From: Tropicimonas sediminicola
GTDB taxonomy: Bacteria > Pseudomonadota > Alphaproteobacteria > Rhodobacterales > Rhodobacteraceae
DNA length: 64,000 nucleotides
Reading direction: 5' to 3'
NCBI RefSeq assembly: GCF_900188335.1
Contig: NZ_FZOY01000002.1
Location: 372,001-436,000, forward strand
How positions within the stretch are numbered: position 1 is the first letter of the stretch; every line of letters starts with the position of its first letter. The position numbers were made by a program, and so were the translations under genes. Shown here one piece after another: positions 16,408 through 24,509 of this stretch. Below the pieces are notes generated by a model. That model saw nothing but the letters and a program-made list of their open reading frames with translations, was not told the DNA's origin and made no database searches.

Positions 16408-17015
16408 AACGCGCCCCTACGCTTTGCTTGGCCGTGGCCGCAGTGCTCGCGCTCGGCTCCGGCCCGGCGTTCGCGCACAAGATCATCGCCTCGGTCTTTG
16501 CCAGTGGCAGTTCGGTCGAGGGCGAGGTCGGGATGTCAGACGGCACCATGGCGGCAGACCAGACTGTCGAGGTGTTTGGACCCGACGGTCAGAAGCTCGG
16601 CGAGGCCACGACCGACGCCGACGGGTTCTTCCTGTTCACGCCGACGCAGCCCGTCGCCCACGAGTTCCGCGTCGACCTCGGGATGGGGCACGTGGCGTCC
16701 GCCCGGATGAGCGCCGAGGAGATCGGGGCGATCCTGGGCCGACAACCGAACGCCGCGAGCAAAACTCCGTCCGCCGGTGCGACCATCGCCTATGCCCCTG
16801 CCCCGGCGTCCGGCGCCACCGGGCTGAGCCTCGAAGAGCGTGAGGCCATCGCCGAGATCGTTCGCACCGAGACCCGCTCGCTGCGCCAGGAGATCGCGGC
16901 CTACAAGGAAAAGAACGACCTGCAGACGATCCTCGGCGGGATCGGCTACATCCTCGGCCTGTTCGGCATCGGCTTCTACGTCGCCGCGCGCCAGCGCCTG
17001 CGGGACACCGCATGA
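16404..17015 (+). CDS. NikL-like accessory membrane protein of cobalt ECF transporter
   Basis: A 203-residue protein with a signal peptide (about 1-25, ending AFAHK), a small periplasmic beta domain (DGTMAADQTVEVFGPDGQKL, then DADGFFLFTP), a linker rich in Ala/Pro, a helical stretch with EEREAIAEIVRTE, and one C-terminal membrane helix (about 175-195). This layout matches NikL, which replaces CbiN in NikKMLQO-type importers. Start and end are ATGA overlaps with cbiM and cbiQ. Confidence 0.78.
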   Translation: MKRAPTLCLAVAAVLALGSGPAFAHKIIASVFASGSSVEGEVGMSDGTMAADQTVEVFGPDGQKLGEATTDADGFFLFTPTQPVAHEFRVDLGMGHVASARMSAEEIGAILGRQPNAASKTPSAGATIAYAPAPASGATGLSLEEREAIAEIVRTETRSLRQEIAAYKEKNDLQTILGGIGYILGLFGIGFYVAARQRLRDTA

Positions 17016-17806
17016 GTTCCGTCCTCAACACCCTCGAGAAACCGCTGACCGCGACCGGCGGGCGGCGGCAGATCAGCTGGCTGGGGCGTATCGATCCGCG
17101 GGTCCGGATCGTGGCGGCGCTGGCCTTCGCCGTCGTCACCGTGGCCTGCGGGCGGCTCCCCGTGCTGCTGGCGGCCCTCGGGATCGCCGTGGCGCTGCTC
17201 GCGGCCTCGCGCCTGCCTGCCGGGCGCACGTTGCGGCGGATGGCCACGATGGACGGTTTCATCCTGATCCTGCTGGTCATGCTGCCCTTCACCGTGCCGG
17301 GCGAGCCGATGTTCTCGCTCTGGGGCCTGCCGGCCTCCCGCGAGGGCCTGGTGCAGGCGGTGGAGATCCTGCTGACCGCCAATGCGGTGATCCTGGCGCT
17401 GATGGCGCTGGTCGGCACGATGGAACCGGTCACGATGGGCCATGCACTGCACGCGCTGCGGGTTCCGGCGGCGCTGGTACACCTGCTGATGTTCACCGTG
17501 CGCTACATCGACGTGCTACGCGAGGAATACCTGCGCCTGCGCCAGGCCATGAAGGCCCGTGGCTTCCGGCCCTCGACCGGCTGGCACTGCTATCGCAGCT
17601 TCGGCTACCTGCTCGGCATGCTGCTGGTGCGCTCCATGGAGCGCTCGGAACGCATTCTGGACGCCATGAAATGCCGCGGTTTCACCGGCCGCATCCCCCT
17701 GCTCGACCGTTTCGCCTTCGCTCGGCGGGATGCCGTTTTCACGGCCGGCTTCTCCCTGCTGCTGGCCGGCCTGATCGCGACCGAGATTGCCCATGCCGCT
17801 TCTTGA
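17012..17806 (+). CDS. cbiQ: ECF transporter T component CbiQ
   Basis: Integral membrane energy-coupling protein of the cobalt importer, 264 residues with an N-terminal group of hydrophobic helices. The two cytoplasmic A-R-G coupling motifs that contact the ATPases are visible as AMKARGF and AMKCRGF (the second with C for A). It starts in an ATGA overlap with the NikL-like gene and its end overlaps the ATPase gene by 14 bases. LDRFAFARRDAVF marks the typical C-terminus before the last helix. Confidence 0.92.
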   Translation: MSSVLNTLEKPLTATGGRRQISWLGRIDPRVRIVAALAFAVVTVACGRLPVLLAALGIAVALLAASRLPAGRTLRRMATMDGFILILLVMLPFTVPGEPMFSLWGLPASREGLVQAVEILLTANAVILALMALVGTMEPVTMGHALHALRVPAALVHLLMFTVRYIDVLREEYLRLRQAMKARGFRPSTGWHCYRSFGYLLGMLLVRSMERSERILDAMKCRGFTGRIPLLDRFAFARRDAVFTAGFSLLLAGLIATEIAHAAS

Positions 17807-18473
17807 CCTGCGGGGCATCGAGTTCGCCTTTCCGGGCCAGCCGCCGATCCTGCGCGGGGCCGACCTTGTCCTGGAGCCGGGTGAGCGGCTGTGCCTGACC
17901 GGGCACAACGGCGCCGGCAAGTCGACGCTCCTGCGCATCATGGTGGGCCTGCTCCGGCCGACGGCGGGGCGGGTCCTGGCCTTTGGCTCGGAGCGCGCGG
18001 CCGAGGCGGATTTCCACGAGGTGCGGCGGCGCGCCGGGCTGGTGTTCCAGGACCCCGACGACCAGCTTTTCTGCCCAACGGTGGCCGAGGACGTGGCCTT
18101 TGGCCCGCTGAACCTCGGCGCCAGCCGCAATGAGGCGATGGCGATCGTGGACCGGGTGCTTAGGGGGCTCGAGCTGATACACCTGCGCGACCGGATCACC
18201 CACAAGCTGTCGGGCGGCGAGAAGCGGCTGGTGACGCTGGCCACGGTGCTGGCGATGGAGCCGGATGTGCTGCTGCTCGACGAGCCGACCAACGCGCTGG
18301 ATGAGCGCAACGAGGCGCGGCTGACCGAGCTGTTGCTGTCTCTGCCGCAGGCGATGGTGATCGTGAGCCACGACCCGCATTTCCGCCGCCGGCTGGGCAC
18401 CCGCAGCCTGCGCCTGCAGGACGGCAGGCTGGCCCCGCCCGAGCCGGGCTGCCGCCACGCCGTCGCGCCCTGA
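17793..18473 (+). CDS. cbiO: ECF transporter ATPase CbiO
   Basis: ABC ATPase powering the cobalt importer. Walker A is GHNGAGKST (about residues 36-44), the Q-loop FQDPDDQLF (about 87-95), signature LSGGEKR (about 139-145), Walker B VLLLDEPTNALD and switch histidine VSHDP. I take the ATG at 17793; a TTG two codons upstream is also in frame. At 226 residues it is slightly short of duplicated CbiO forms, and one copy implies a homodimer. It closes the operon and faces the rhomboid gene across a palindromic repeat. Confidence 0.93.
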   Translation: MPLLDLRGIEFAFPGQPPILRGADLVLEPGERLCLTGHNGAGKSTLLRIMVGLLRPTAGRVLAFGSERAAEADFHEVRRRAGLVFQDPDDQLFCPTVAEDVAFGPLNLGASRNEAMAIVDRVLRGLELIHLRDRITHKLSGGEKRLVTLATVLAMEPDVLLLDEPTNALDERNEARLTELLLSLPQAMVIVSHDPHFRRRLGTRSLRLQDGRLAPPEPGCRHAVAP

Positions 18474-18480
18474 ACCGCCC

Positions 18481-18605
18481 GCCGGCCCTCCCGCCCGCCT
18501 GCGCCCCATCAGAGATGGGTTGCAGTCCGTTGGGCCGGGCCGCGCGCTTGCGCGCGCGGGCGATTTTTCGAACGAAAAATCGGGCCTCCGGCGGGGGTAT
18601 TTCAA
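18481..18605. repeat. Intergenic palindromic repeat, copy B
   Basis: This element matches the right half of copy A: shared blocks CCCTCCCGCCCGCC, CCCCATC, CGTTGGGCCGGGCCGCGCGC, a GCGCGC-rich hairpin, CGAT-TTTTCG/CGAAAAATCG, and GCCTCCGGCGGGG followed by an A/T-rich end. Like copy A it separates two convergent genes (cbiO and the rhomboid homologue), consistent with a bidirectional terminator role. Confidence 0.75.
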
Positions 18606-18638
18606 CCAAGAAGAAACGCCGGTGTCCCGAGGCGGCCG

Positions 18639-19340
18639 TCAGCGTTGGCGGAGCCGGTCGAGCAGTTGCGCCCAGCCGCCCGGGCGAAGCACGCCCGAAA
18701 GGGCAAACCCGGTAACGAAGCCTGTCAGCTCTGCCACCCAGGCCGGGTTCGACCCGAAGATCAACCCGAAGAGAAGCTGGATGCCGAGCAGGAATCCGAT
18801 CAACCGAAAGGCCTGCAACTGGTTCTGCCCGGCCCGACCGAGACCGACCCAAAGGATAAAGGTGAAGGCGCCGATCAGCCCGTAGGCCCCGGGATAGCCA
18901 CCGAGCAGCGGATAGGGATTGTCCAGCAGCAGCCCATAGGCCAGCGCCCCTGCGATGCCCGCACCGAAGAACACCGCGACCACGGCCGTCTGGCTGAAGG
19001 TCTCTCCCACCATCTTGCCCAGGGCGAGGACGAAGACGCAGACCATCACCGCGTGGGTAAAGCTGGCATGGACGAAGAGATACGTGACGAAGCGCTGCAG
19101 GTGATCGAGCGGCCAGCGCCCGGTCTCGATCATCCAGGCGAGGATCTCGCCGGAGAACGCGAAGCGCTGGATCGCGAAGATACGCCAGTCCTCGCCGCCG
19201 CGGGTATTGCCGATGAAGCCCGATTTCGCGAGGAGCAAGAGCACCTCGACGCCGAAGATCGCCAAGACCAGCACGACCACCACCGCGGGGATCGTGTTGA
19301 ACGGATTGTCGTGCGGTTCCTGTTGCCGGCCCTGCTGCAT
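18639..19340 (-). CDS. Rhomboid-family membrane protein, probably catalytically inactive
   Basis: A 233-residue multi-spanning protein with six or so hydrophobic segments in rhomboid order: HASFTHAVMVCVF corresponds to the H-x4-H helix, and GGYPGAYGLIGAF to the active-site helix. In active rhomboids the latter reads G-x-S-G; here the serine position is tyrosine. The second catalytic residue, His in the A-H-L-G-G-F helix, is replaced in VAELTGFVTGF. The normally conserved Asn of the early helix is also missing. It is therefore probably a pseudoprotease binding or escorting membrane proteins. The ATG at 19338-19340 has an AGGAGG site. Divergent from trpS. Confidence 0.82.
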   Translation of the reverse strand: MQQGRQQEPHDNPFNTIPAVVVVLVLAIFGVEVLLLLAKSGFIGNTRGGEDWRIFAIQRFAFSGEILAWMIETGRWPLDHLQRFVTYLFVHASFTHAVMVCVFVLALGKMVGETFSQTAVVAVFFGAGIAGALAYGLLLDNPYPLLGGYPGAYGLIGAFTFILWVGLGRAGQNQLQAFRLIGFLLGIQLLFGLIFGSNPAWVAELTGFVTGFALSGVLRPGGWAQLLDRLRQR

Positions 19341-19352
19341 CCCTGCCTCCTG

Positions 19353-19381
19353 TTGACGCCCTTTCCCGCCATGGGTAAGCG
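19353..19381 (+). promoter_or_regulatory. Candidate promoter of trpS
   Basis: TTGACG (19353-19358), a 17-base spacer and TAAGCG (19376-19381) lie 35 bases before the trpS ATG. The -35 is good, the -10 weak. The stretch also covers the rhomboid gene's leader on the other strand. Confidence 0.35.
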
Positions 19382-19415
19382 GATGCGGCCCGTATGACCA
19401 GCCGGAGATCCTCAG

Positions 19416-20447
19416 ATGTCGGACGAGACGCCAAGCCAATTCACCCCCCGCGTATTCTCGGGGATCAAGCCCTCGGGCGGGCTGACGCTGGGCAATTACC
19501 TCGGGGCGATCAAGCGGTTCGTCGACTGGCAGGAGGCGGGCACGCACGAGACGATCTATTGCGTGGTCGATCTGCACGCGATCACCGTGTGGCAGGATCC
19601 GGCGGAGCTTCATGCCGCGACCCGCGAGGTCGCCGCGGGCTTCATCGCCAGCGGGATCGACCCGACGAAATCCGTGCTGTTCAACCAGAGCCAGGTCTCT
19701 GCCCATGCCGAACTCGGCTGGATCTTCAGCTGTGTGGCCCGCGTGGGCTGGATGAACCGCATGACCCAGTTCAAGGACAAGGCCGGTGCGAATGCCGAGA
19801 AGGTCTCGCTGGGGCTCTATGCCTATCCGGCGCTGATGGCTTCAGACATCCTGCTCTACCATGCTACCCATGTCCCCGTGGGCGAGGACCAGAAGCAGCA
19901 TGTCGAGCTGACCCGCGACATCGCCCAGAAGTTCAACCACGACTACAAGGTCGACTTCTTCCCAGAGACCAGGCCGGTCATCGAAGGTCCGGCGACGCGG
20001 GTGATGAACCTGCGCGACGGCACCAAGAAGATGTCGAAGTCGGGCGAGAGCGACATGGAACGCATCAACATGACCGACGATGCCGACACGATCGCCAAGA
20101 AGTTCAAGAAGGCCAAGACCGATCCGGAGCCGCTGCCCGAGACCATGGAAGGGCTGGAAGGGCGGCCCGAGGCCAGGAACCTCGTCGACATCTACGCCGG
20201 CCTTTCGGGAATGACCGACGAGCAGGTGATCGCGGAATATGCCGGCGCCGGCTGGGGCCGTTTCAAGCCCGCGCTCGCCGATCTCGCCGTGGAAAAGCTG
20301 GCGCCGATCTCGACCGAGATGGCGCGGCTGATGGATGACCCGGCCGAGATCGACCGGATTCTCGCCCATGGTGCCGAGCAGGCCCGCGAAATCGCCAACC
20401 CGATCCTGAAGCGGACCTACGAGATCGTCGGTCTCGTCGGGAGCTGA
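19416..20447 (+). CDS. trpS: Tryptophanyl-tRNA synthetase
   Basis: Class I synthetase charging tRNA-Trp, 343 residues, normal for the bacterial enzyme. [17 protein letters not shown] (about residues 15-31) contains the HIGH-equivalent T-L-G-N, and KKMSKSGES (about 204-212) is the KMSKS loop. GGAG lies just before the ATG. It stands alone, divergent from the rhomboid homologue and 378 bases before the aminotransferase. Confidence 0.97.
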   Translation: MSDETPSQFTPRVFSGIKPSGGLTLGNYLGAIKRFVDWQEAGTHETIYCVVDLHAITVWQDPAELHAATREVAAGFIASGIDPTKSVLFNQSQVSAHAELGWIFSCVARVGWMNRMTQFKDKAGANAEKVSLGLYAYPALMASDILLYHATHVPVGEDQKQHVELTRDIAQKFNHDYKVDFFPETRPVIEGPATRVMNLRDGTKKMSKSGESDMERINMTDDADTIAKKFKKAKTDPEPLPETMEGLEGRPEARNLVDIYAGLSGMTDEQVIAEYAGAGWGRFKPALADLAVEKLAPISTEMARLMDDPAEIDRILAHGAEQAREIANPILKRTYEIVGLVGS

Positions 20448-20692
20448 CCCGGCGGCCGGCCTCCGCCCCGCTCAACCACGGCAACCGCGCGCCCCGCGCG
20501 CGCGGTGGACATCTGTCACCGAACTGTCGCCTCACCGACACATGGCTGAGTCGAATCCGGTCGAGAGTTTCGCCTGCGCGAAGCTTGCGCGTCGACGACC
20601 GGTTCGAATTTCCCCATCTCCGCCGGGGTTCCCCCGCGACGCTCTCCCGGCCGCACCGGCATGTCTACGGCTCTCGGGCTTCTTTCCACGAA

Positions 20693-20727
20693 GCAGCGCC
20701 CCCGATCGGGACAATCGGGGGCGCTGC
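20693..20727. other. Strong hairpin in the trpS-ilvE intergenic gap
   Basis: The 378-base gap between trpS and the aminotransferase shows no convincing gene. It contains a perfect 14-bp inverted repeat GCAGCGCCCCCGAT / ATCGGGGGCGCTGC with a 7-base loop. No T-run follows on either strand, so it is not a standard terminator; it may be a processing site or an attenuator-like element 100 bases before the aminotransferase start. Confidence 0.6.
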
Positions 20728-20825
20728 GCTCTCGCGGGGCCGGCCACTGGACCTCGGCTGGCGGCGGGCATAGGGTCCGCGCAAGCCTGCGGGCTGCGCA
20801 ACCGCCCGCGAGAAGGAGACCGGCC

Positions 20826-21689
20826 ATGGCGATAGGCAGCAACATCCGAACCTATTTCAACGGCACCTGGCATGACGGCGACGTGCCGATCATGCGGGCC
20901 GCCGACCATGGCAGCTGGCTCGGCAGCACCGTCTTCGACGGCGCCCGGATGTTCGAGGGCGTGACGCCGGATCTCGACGCCCATTGCGCCCGCGTGAACC
21001 GGTCGGCCGAAGCGCTGATGATCACGCCCACGATCAGCACCGAGGACATGGTCGAGATCGCCCGCGAGGGGCTTGCGGCCTTCGCCAAGGGCGCGGCCGT
21101 CTACATCCGGCCGATGTACTGGGCGCTGGACGGCGGCGACACGGGCGTGCTGCCAAAGCAGGGCGCGACGGGTTTCGCGATCTGCCTCGAGGAGATTCCG
21201 ATGGCGCCCGCCGACAAGGCCACCACGCTGACGCGGACCCGGTTCCGTCGCCCGGTGCTCGAATCGAGCGTCTGCAACGCCAAGGCCGGCTGTCTTTACC
21301 CCAACAACGGGCGCATGCTCGCCGAGGCCAAGGCCAAGGGCTTCGGCAATGCCCTGGTGGCCGATGCGCTCGGGAACGTCGCCGAGAGCGCCACGGCGAA
21401 CGTCTTCATGGTGCGGGACGGCGTTGTCTTCACCCCCGTCGCCAACGGCACCTTCCTGTCCGGCATCACCCGCGCGCGCCACATCTCCAACCTGCGGGCC
21501 GACGGGCTGGAGGTGGTGGAGACCGTGCTGAGCTTCGAGGATTTCGAAGCGGCCGACGAGGTCTTCCTGTCGGGCAACATGTCCAAGGTCACCCCGGTCA
21601 CGGCATTCGACGATGTCTCCTACCAGGTCGGTCCGGTGACACGCCGCGCCCGCGACCTCTACTGGGACTGGGCGCTCTCGGCCGCCTGA
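20826..21689 (+). CDS. ilvE: Branched-chain-amino-acid aminotransferase (class IV)
   Basis: PLP-dependent class IV aminotransferase of 287 residues. The PLP lysine is in the SVCNAKAGCLYPNN segment (about residue 154), and VAESATANVFMV (about 187-198) is the E-x-x-x-N-x-F phosphate-binding region. Likely reaction: interconversion of leucine, isoleucine and valine with their 2-oxo acids. D-amino-acid or aminodeoxychorismate activity is a less likely alternative. The ATG at 20826 follows an AAGGAG site; longer in-frame starts from 20661 lack support. Its TGA overlaps the ATG of the next gene (TGATG). Confidence 0.88.
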   Translation: MAIGSNIRTYFNGTWHDGDVPIMRAADHGSWLGSTVFDGARMFEGVTPDLDAHCARVNRSAEALMITPTISTEDMVEIAREGLAAFAKGAAVYIRPMYWALDGGDTGVLPKQGATGFAICLEEIPMAPADKATTLTRTRFRRPVLESSVCNAKAGCLYPNNGRMLAEAKAKGFGNALVADALGNVAESATANVFMVRDGVVFTPVANGTFLSGITRARHISNLRADGLEVVETVLSFEDFEAADEVFLSGNMSKVTPVTAFDDVSYQVGPVTRRARDLYWDWALSAA

Positions 21690-22729
21690 TGCCATGGGCC
21701 CGGCTCCTGCGGCGGCTCCTCGGGGCCGGCGCGCTTGCGAGCGGGGTTATCTCGGTCTGGCTTCTGGCGCAGTCGCCTTTCGCCGCGCCCTGGGTCGAGC
21801 GGAACGCCGACGAGGCGAAACGGGCGCTCGACCGGGCCGTCGCGCGACAGGTCACCCCCGACTGGCTGTTGCCCCGGATCAACGCGGCGCTCGCCGAGCA
21901 CGACATGCTGGCGCTGGAAAGCTACCTCTCGCTTGCGGAGGACCACGGCGTCGCCCTGCCGGAGGACCGGCGCCGCGATATCGAATTGCTGCAGGCGCGT
22001 CGTGAGAGCCTGCTCGGACAGGCGGGCGCCTGCGGGGCCTGCGCCTGGGACATCACAACCTGCGACAGCCTCCAGAGGCTCAGCCTTTGTGCCCTGCCCG
22101 TCGAAATCACGCCGATCGGCGATCTGAACGCGCTCCGCCGGAATGGCGCAGCCCTGGCGAGCGGCGCGCAGGTCGACAGCATCGAGGTCGGCCTCGCCAC
22201 CCTTGGCCTGGGCGCAAGCGCCGCGGTGGTCGCGACCGGGGGCGGCGCGGGGCCGGTCAAGCTCGGGGTGACGGCGCTTCGCCTGTCGCGGCGGCTTGGC
22301 ACCCTCACGCCGGAATTCACCCGGGTCCTGAGGGCTTCGCTGCCACCAAGGCGCGCGCTCCTGCGGGGCGAGGGCCTCGGCCCGCTCCGCGCCCTGGCGG
22401 CCGACCTGGGGGCGGTTGCGCGCAATACCTCGCCCGCCGACACGCTCCTGCTGCTGCGTCAGGTCGACACGGCAGAGGATGCTGCCCGGCTGGCGAGGCT
22501 GTCCGCGATTGCCGGTCCGGAGACGCGCCCCGCCCTTCTGGCACTGGGAAAGGCACGGGCCTTTCGCACCCTCGTCCGGCTGAGCGACATGGCCCGCGCC
22601 GCGCTGGTGGCGCTCGCGGCCCTGGTCGCGCAACTGGCCGGGTTGGCGCTTTCGCTTGTGTTGCGGTCCCTGCGGCGTCAGATTGCTGCAACCGAAAGCC
22701 GGCGTCTTTCCTGCCGGCAGGGGGAGTAG
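21689..22729 (+). CDS. Unknown membrane protein coupled to ilvE
   Basis: A 346-residue protein I do not recognise. It has an N-terminal membrane segment (about residues 9-27), a soluble region rich in Asp/Glu with a C-G-A-C-A-W-D-I-T-T-C-D cluster of cysteines near 112-124, a central glycine/alanine-rich hydrophobic stretch (about 172-196), and a final strong membrane helix (about 308-330) followed by a basic tail. The start overlaps the ilvE stop as TGATG, implying translational coupling. Proteins of this layout appear as conserved hypotheticals in Rhodobacterales as far as I recall. A role tied to the aminotransferase is inference only. Confidence 0.7.
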   Translation: MPWARLLRRLLGAGALASGVISVWLLAQSPFAAPWVERNADEAKRALDRAVARQVTPDWLLPRINAALAEHDMLALESYLSLAEDHGVALPEDRRRDIELLQARRESLLGQAGACGACAWDITTCDSLQRLSLCALPVEITPIGDLNALRRNGAALASGAQVDSIEVGLATLGLGASAAVVATGGGAGPVKLGVTALRLSRRLGTLTPEFTRVLRASLPPRRALLRGEGLGPLRALAADLGAVARNTSPADTLLLLRQVDTAEDAARLARLSAIAGPETRPALLALGKARAFRTLVRLSDMARAALVALAALVAQLAGLALSLVLRSLRRQIAATESRRLSCRQGE

Positions 22730-22731
22730 TC

Positions 22732-23187
22732 ATGCGAAAGTTCCTCGTCGTGCTCGACGACACGCGAGAATGCCTGAACGCCATGCGTTTCGCCGCCATG
22801 CGGGCGGCCCATACCGGCGGCGGCGTAGAGATCCTGTCGGTAATCCCGCCGGAGGAGTTCCAGCACTGGATCGGGGTTGGCGACATCATGCGGGCCGAGG
22901 CGCGGGAACGCATCGAGGTCCATTTCGAGGTCTTCGCCAAGTGGATGCGCGACCGTCAGGGGATCGACCCGCATCTCGTGATCCGCGAGGGCGAGGCGGT
23001 GCCGGAGTTGCTTGCACTGATCAAGGAAGACCCCGACATCGGCGTGCTGGTGCTGGGCGCCGGCACCGGCAAGGGCGGCCCCGGACCGCTGGTCACCCAG
23101 CTTACCCGGAACGCGGGCACCTTGCCGATCCCGATCACCATCGTCCCCGGCAGCCTGAGCAAGGAACAGCTCGAGATGGTGAGCTGA
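22732..23187 (+). CDS. Universal stress protein (UspA family)
   Basis: A single-domain 151-residue Usp protein: FLVVLDDTRECLNAMRFAAMRA at the start and LVLGAGTGKGGPGPLV (about 105-120), a variant of the G-x2-G-x9-G-S/T ATP-binding loop, followed by the PIPITIVPG final strand. ATP binding is likely. A GGGGAG site precedes the ATG. It follows the unknown membrane protein by two bases and so probably shares its transcript. Confidence 0.88.
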   Translation: MRKFLVVLDDTRECLNAMRFAAMRAAHTGGGVEILSVIPPEEFQHWIGVGDIMRAEARERIEVHFEVFAKWMRDRQGIDPHLVIREGEAVPELLALIKEDPDIGVLVLGAGTGKGGPGPLVTQLTRNAGTLPIPITIVPGSLSKEQLEMVS

Positions 23188-23196
23188 GGCGCCCAC

Positions 23197-23213
23197 TTTA
23201 GAATCATTCCAGA
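23197..23213 (+). promoter_or_regulatory. Candidate Irr-binding ICE box before nfu
   Basis: TTTAGAA-TCA-TTCCAGA is a 17-base near-palindrome that fits the alphaproteobacterial Irr iron-control element (TTTAGAA-n3-TTCTAAA) at 15 of 17 positions counting the free spacer. It lies immediately upstream of a good -35 box and 63 bases before an Fe-S cluster protein gene, which is the kind of gene Irr regulates. Confidence 0.55.
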
Positions 23214-23217
23214 CGGA

Positions 23218-23246
23218 TTGACTCGGGGAAGCCGAGGGCGCATATA
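23218..23246 (+). promoter_or_regulatory. Candidate promoter of nfu-tsaB-rimI
   Basis: TTGACT (23218-23223) followed after 17-19 bases by CATATAC (23241-23247). The transcription start would fall about 25 bases before the nfu ATG. The ICE box sits directly upstream. Confidence 0.5.
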
Positions 23247-23275
23247 CGGTCCATCCCTCCAGAGAGGCCCTGCAC

Positions 23276-23842
23276 ATGTTCATCCAGACCGAATCCACGC
23301 CGAACCCGGCAACCCTGAAGTTCCTGCCCGGACAGACCGTGCTGGAAGCCGGCACCGCGGATTTTCCCTCCGCGAACGCCGCCGAAAGCTCGCCGCTCGC
23401 CAGCCGGATCTTTGCCGTGGGCGGGGTGACCGGCGTGTTCTTCGGCAACGACTTCGTCACCGTGACCAAGGCCGAAAGCGTCGAATGGGAGCACGTGAAG
23501 CCCGCGATCCTCGGGGCGATCATGGAGCACTTCCAGTCCGGCCAGCCGGCGATCGCCGACGGTTCGCAATCCTCCGGTGGCGGCCATGCCGCGCACGAGG
23601 GCGAAGACGCCGAGATCGTCAACCAGATCAAGGACCTGCTGGACACCCGGGTGCGCCCGGCGGTGGCCCAGGACGGCGGCGATATCACCTTCCACGGCTT
23701 CGACCGCGGCGTGGTCTACCTGCACATGCAGGGCGCCTGCGCCGGTTGCCCGTCCTCGACCCTGACCCTCAAGATGGGCATCGAGAACCTGCTGCGGCAC
23801 TACATTCCGGAGGTCGTGGAGGTCCGCCCCGTTGCGGTCTGA
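23276..23842 (+). CDS. NfuA-type Fe-S cluster carrier
   Basis: A 188-residue NifU-like protein with an N-terminal Nfu_N domain (MFIQTESTPNPATLKFLPG) and a C-terminal NifU domain carrying the cluster-binding CxxC in GACAGCPSSTLTLK (about residues 148-161). It receives and transfers [4Fe-4S] clusters to client enzymes. The preceding ICE-like box and promoter suggest iron-responsive control. Its stop overlaps tsaB by 11 bases. Confidence 0.93.
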   Translation: MFIQTESTPNPATLKFLPGQTVLEAGTADFPSANAAESSPLASRIFAVGGVTGVFFGNDFVTVTKAESVEWEHVKPAILGAIMEHFQSGQPAIADGSQSSGGGHAAHEGEDAEIVNQIKDLLDTRVRPAVAQDGGDITFHGFDRGVVYLHMQGACAGCPSSTLTLKMGIENLLRHYIPEVVEVRPVAV

Positions 23843-24509
23843 CCCGGCCATCCTGGCCTTCGACACATCGGCCGCGCATTGCGCGGCCGCTTTGCTGTTC
23901 GGAGGCGAGATCCTGCAGGCAGAGACCCGCGAAATGGGAAGCGGCCAGGCAGAGGCGCTGATGCCCCTGCTGGAGGATGTGCTCGAGGCGGCGCATCTCG
24001 GGTGGAAGGATCTCGACGCGATCGCCGTGGGCATCGGACCGGGCAATTTCACCGGCATCCGCATCTCCGTCTCCGCCGCGCGCGGGCTGGCGCTGGCGCT
24101 TGGCATTCCCGCGGTCGGGGTTTCGACCTTCGACCTCATGGCCTATGGCCAGGCTGGCGCGGAGCTTCTGGTGAGCCTGGCCGCCCCGCGCGACCAGGTC
24201 TATCTGCAGCCCTTCCACCACGGCACAGCCAGCGGCCCCGGGCGTCTGGCCGATCCCGCGACCCTGCCCGGCGGCCTTGGGCTGGAAGACGGCGGCATGG
24301 TCACCGGACACCGGGCCGAGGAGATCGCCCGGTCGCTGGGCGCACAGGCTGCCCCGGCCGAGCTTGAGGAGATCCCGCAGCGCATTGCGCGCATCGCCGC
24401 CGAGCGGCTTGCCGGGGACGGGGCCGCGCCGGAGCGCCCTGCCCCTCTCTACGTGCGCGCCGCCGATGCCGCGCCGCCGTCCGATCCGCCGCCGGTCATC
24501 CTGCCGTGA
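23832..24509 (+). CDS. tsaB: tRNA t6A threonylcarbamoyl transfer protein TsaB
   Basis: TsaB partners TsaD in making N6-threonylcarbamoyladenosine at position 37 of ANN-decoding tRNAs. The start ILAFDTSAAHCAAAL and the GIGPGNFTGIRISVSAARGLAL segment (about residues 68-89) are diagnostic. 225 residues. I use the TTG at 23832, which overlaps the nfu end by 11 bases and gives MRSDPAILAFDTS; no ATG is suitably placed. Followed by rimI with a GTGA overlap, a common tsaB-rimI pairing. Confidence 0.93.
   Translation: MRSDPAILAFDTSAAHCAAALLFGGEILQAETREMGSGQAEALMPLLEDVLEAAHLGWKDLDAIAVGIGPGNFTGIRISVSAARGLALALGIPAVGVSTFDLMAYGQAGAELLVSLAAPRDQVYLQPFHHGTASGPGRLADPATLPGGLGLEDGGMVTGHRAEEIARSLGAQAAPAELEEIPQRIARIAAERLAGDGAAPERPAPLYVRAADAAPPSDPPPVILP

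Noticed and set aside
20516-20845. A minus-strand frame starting like a lipoprotein signal (LLLAGGCAA)
   Set aside because: It begins inside the ilvE start, passes through a strong hairpin and has no family features; the lipobox likeness is chance.
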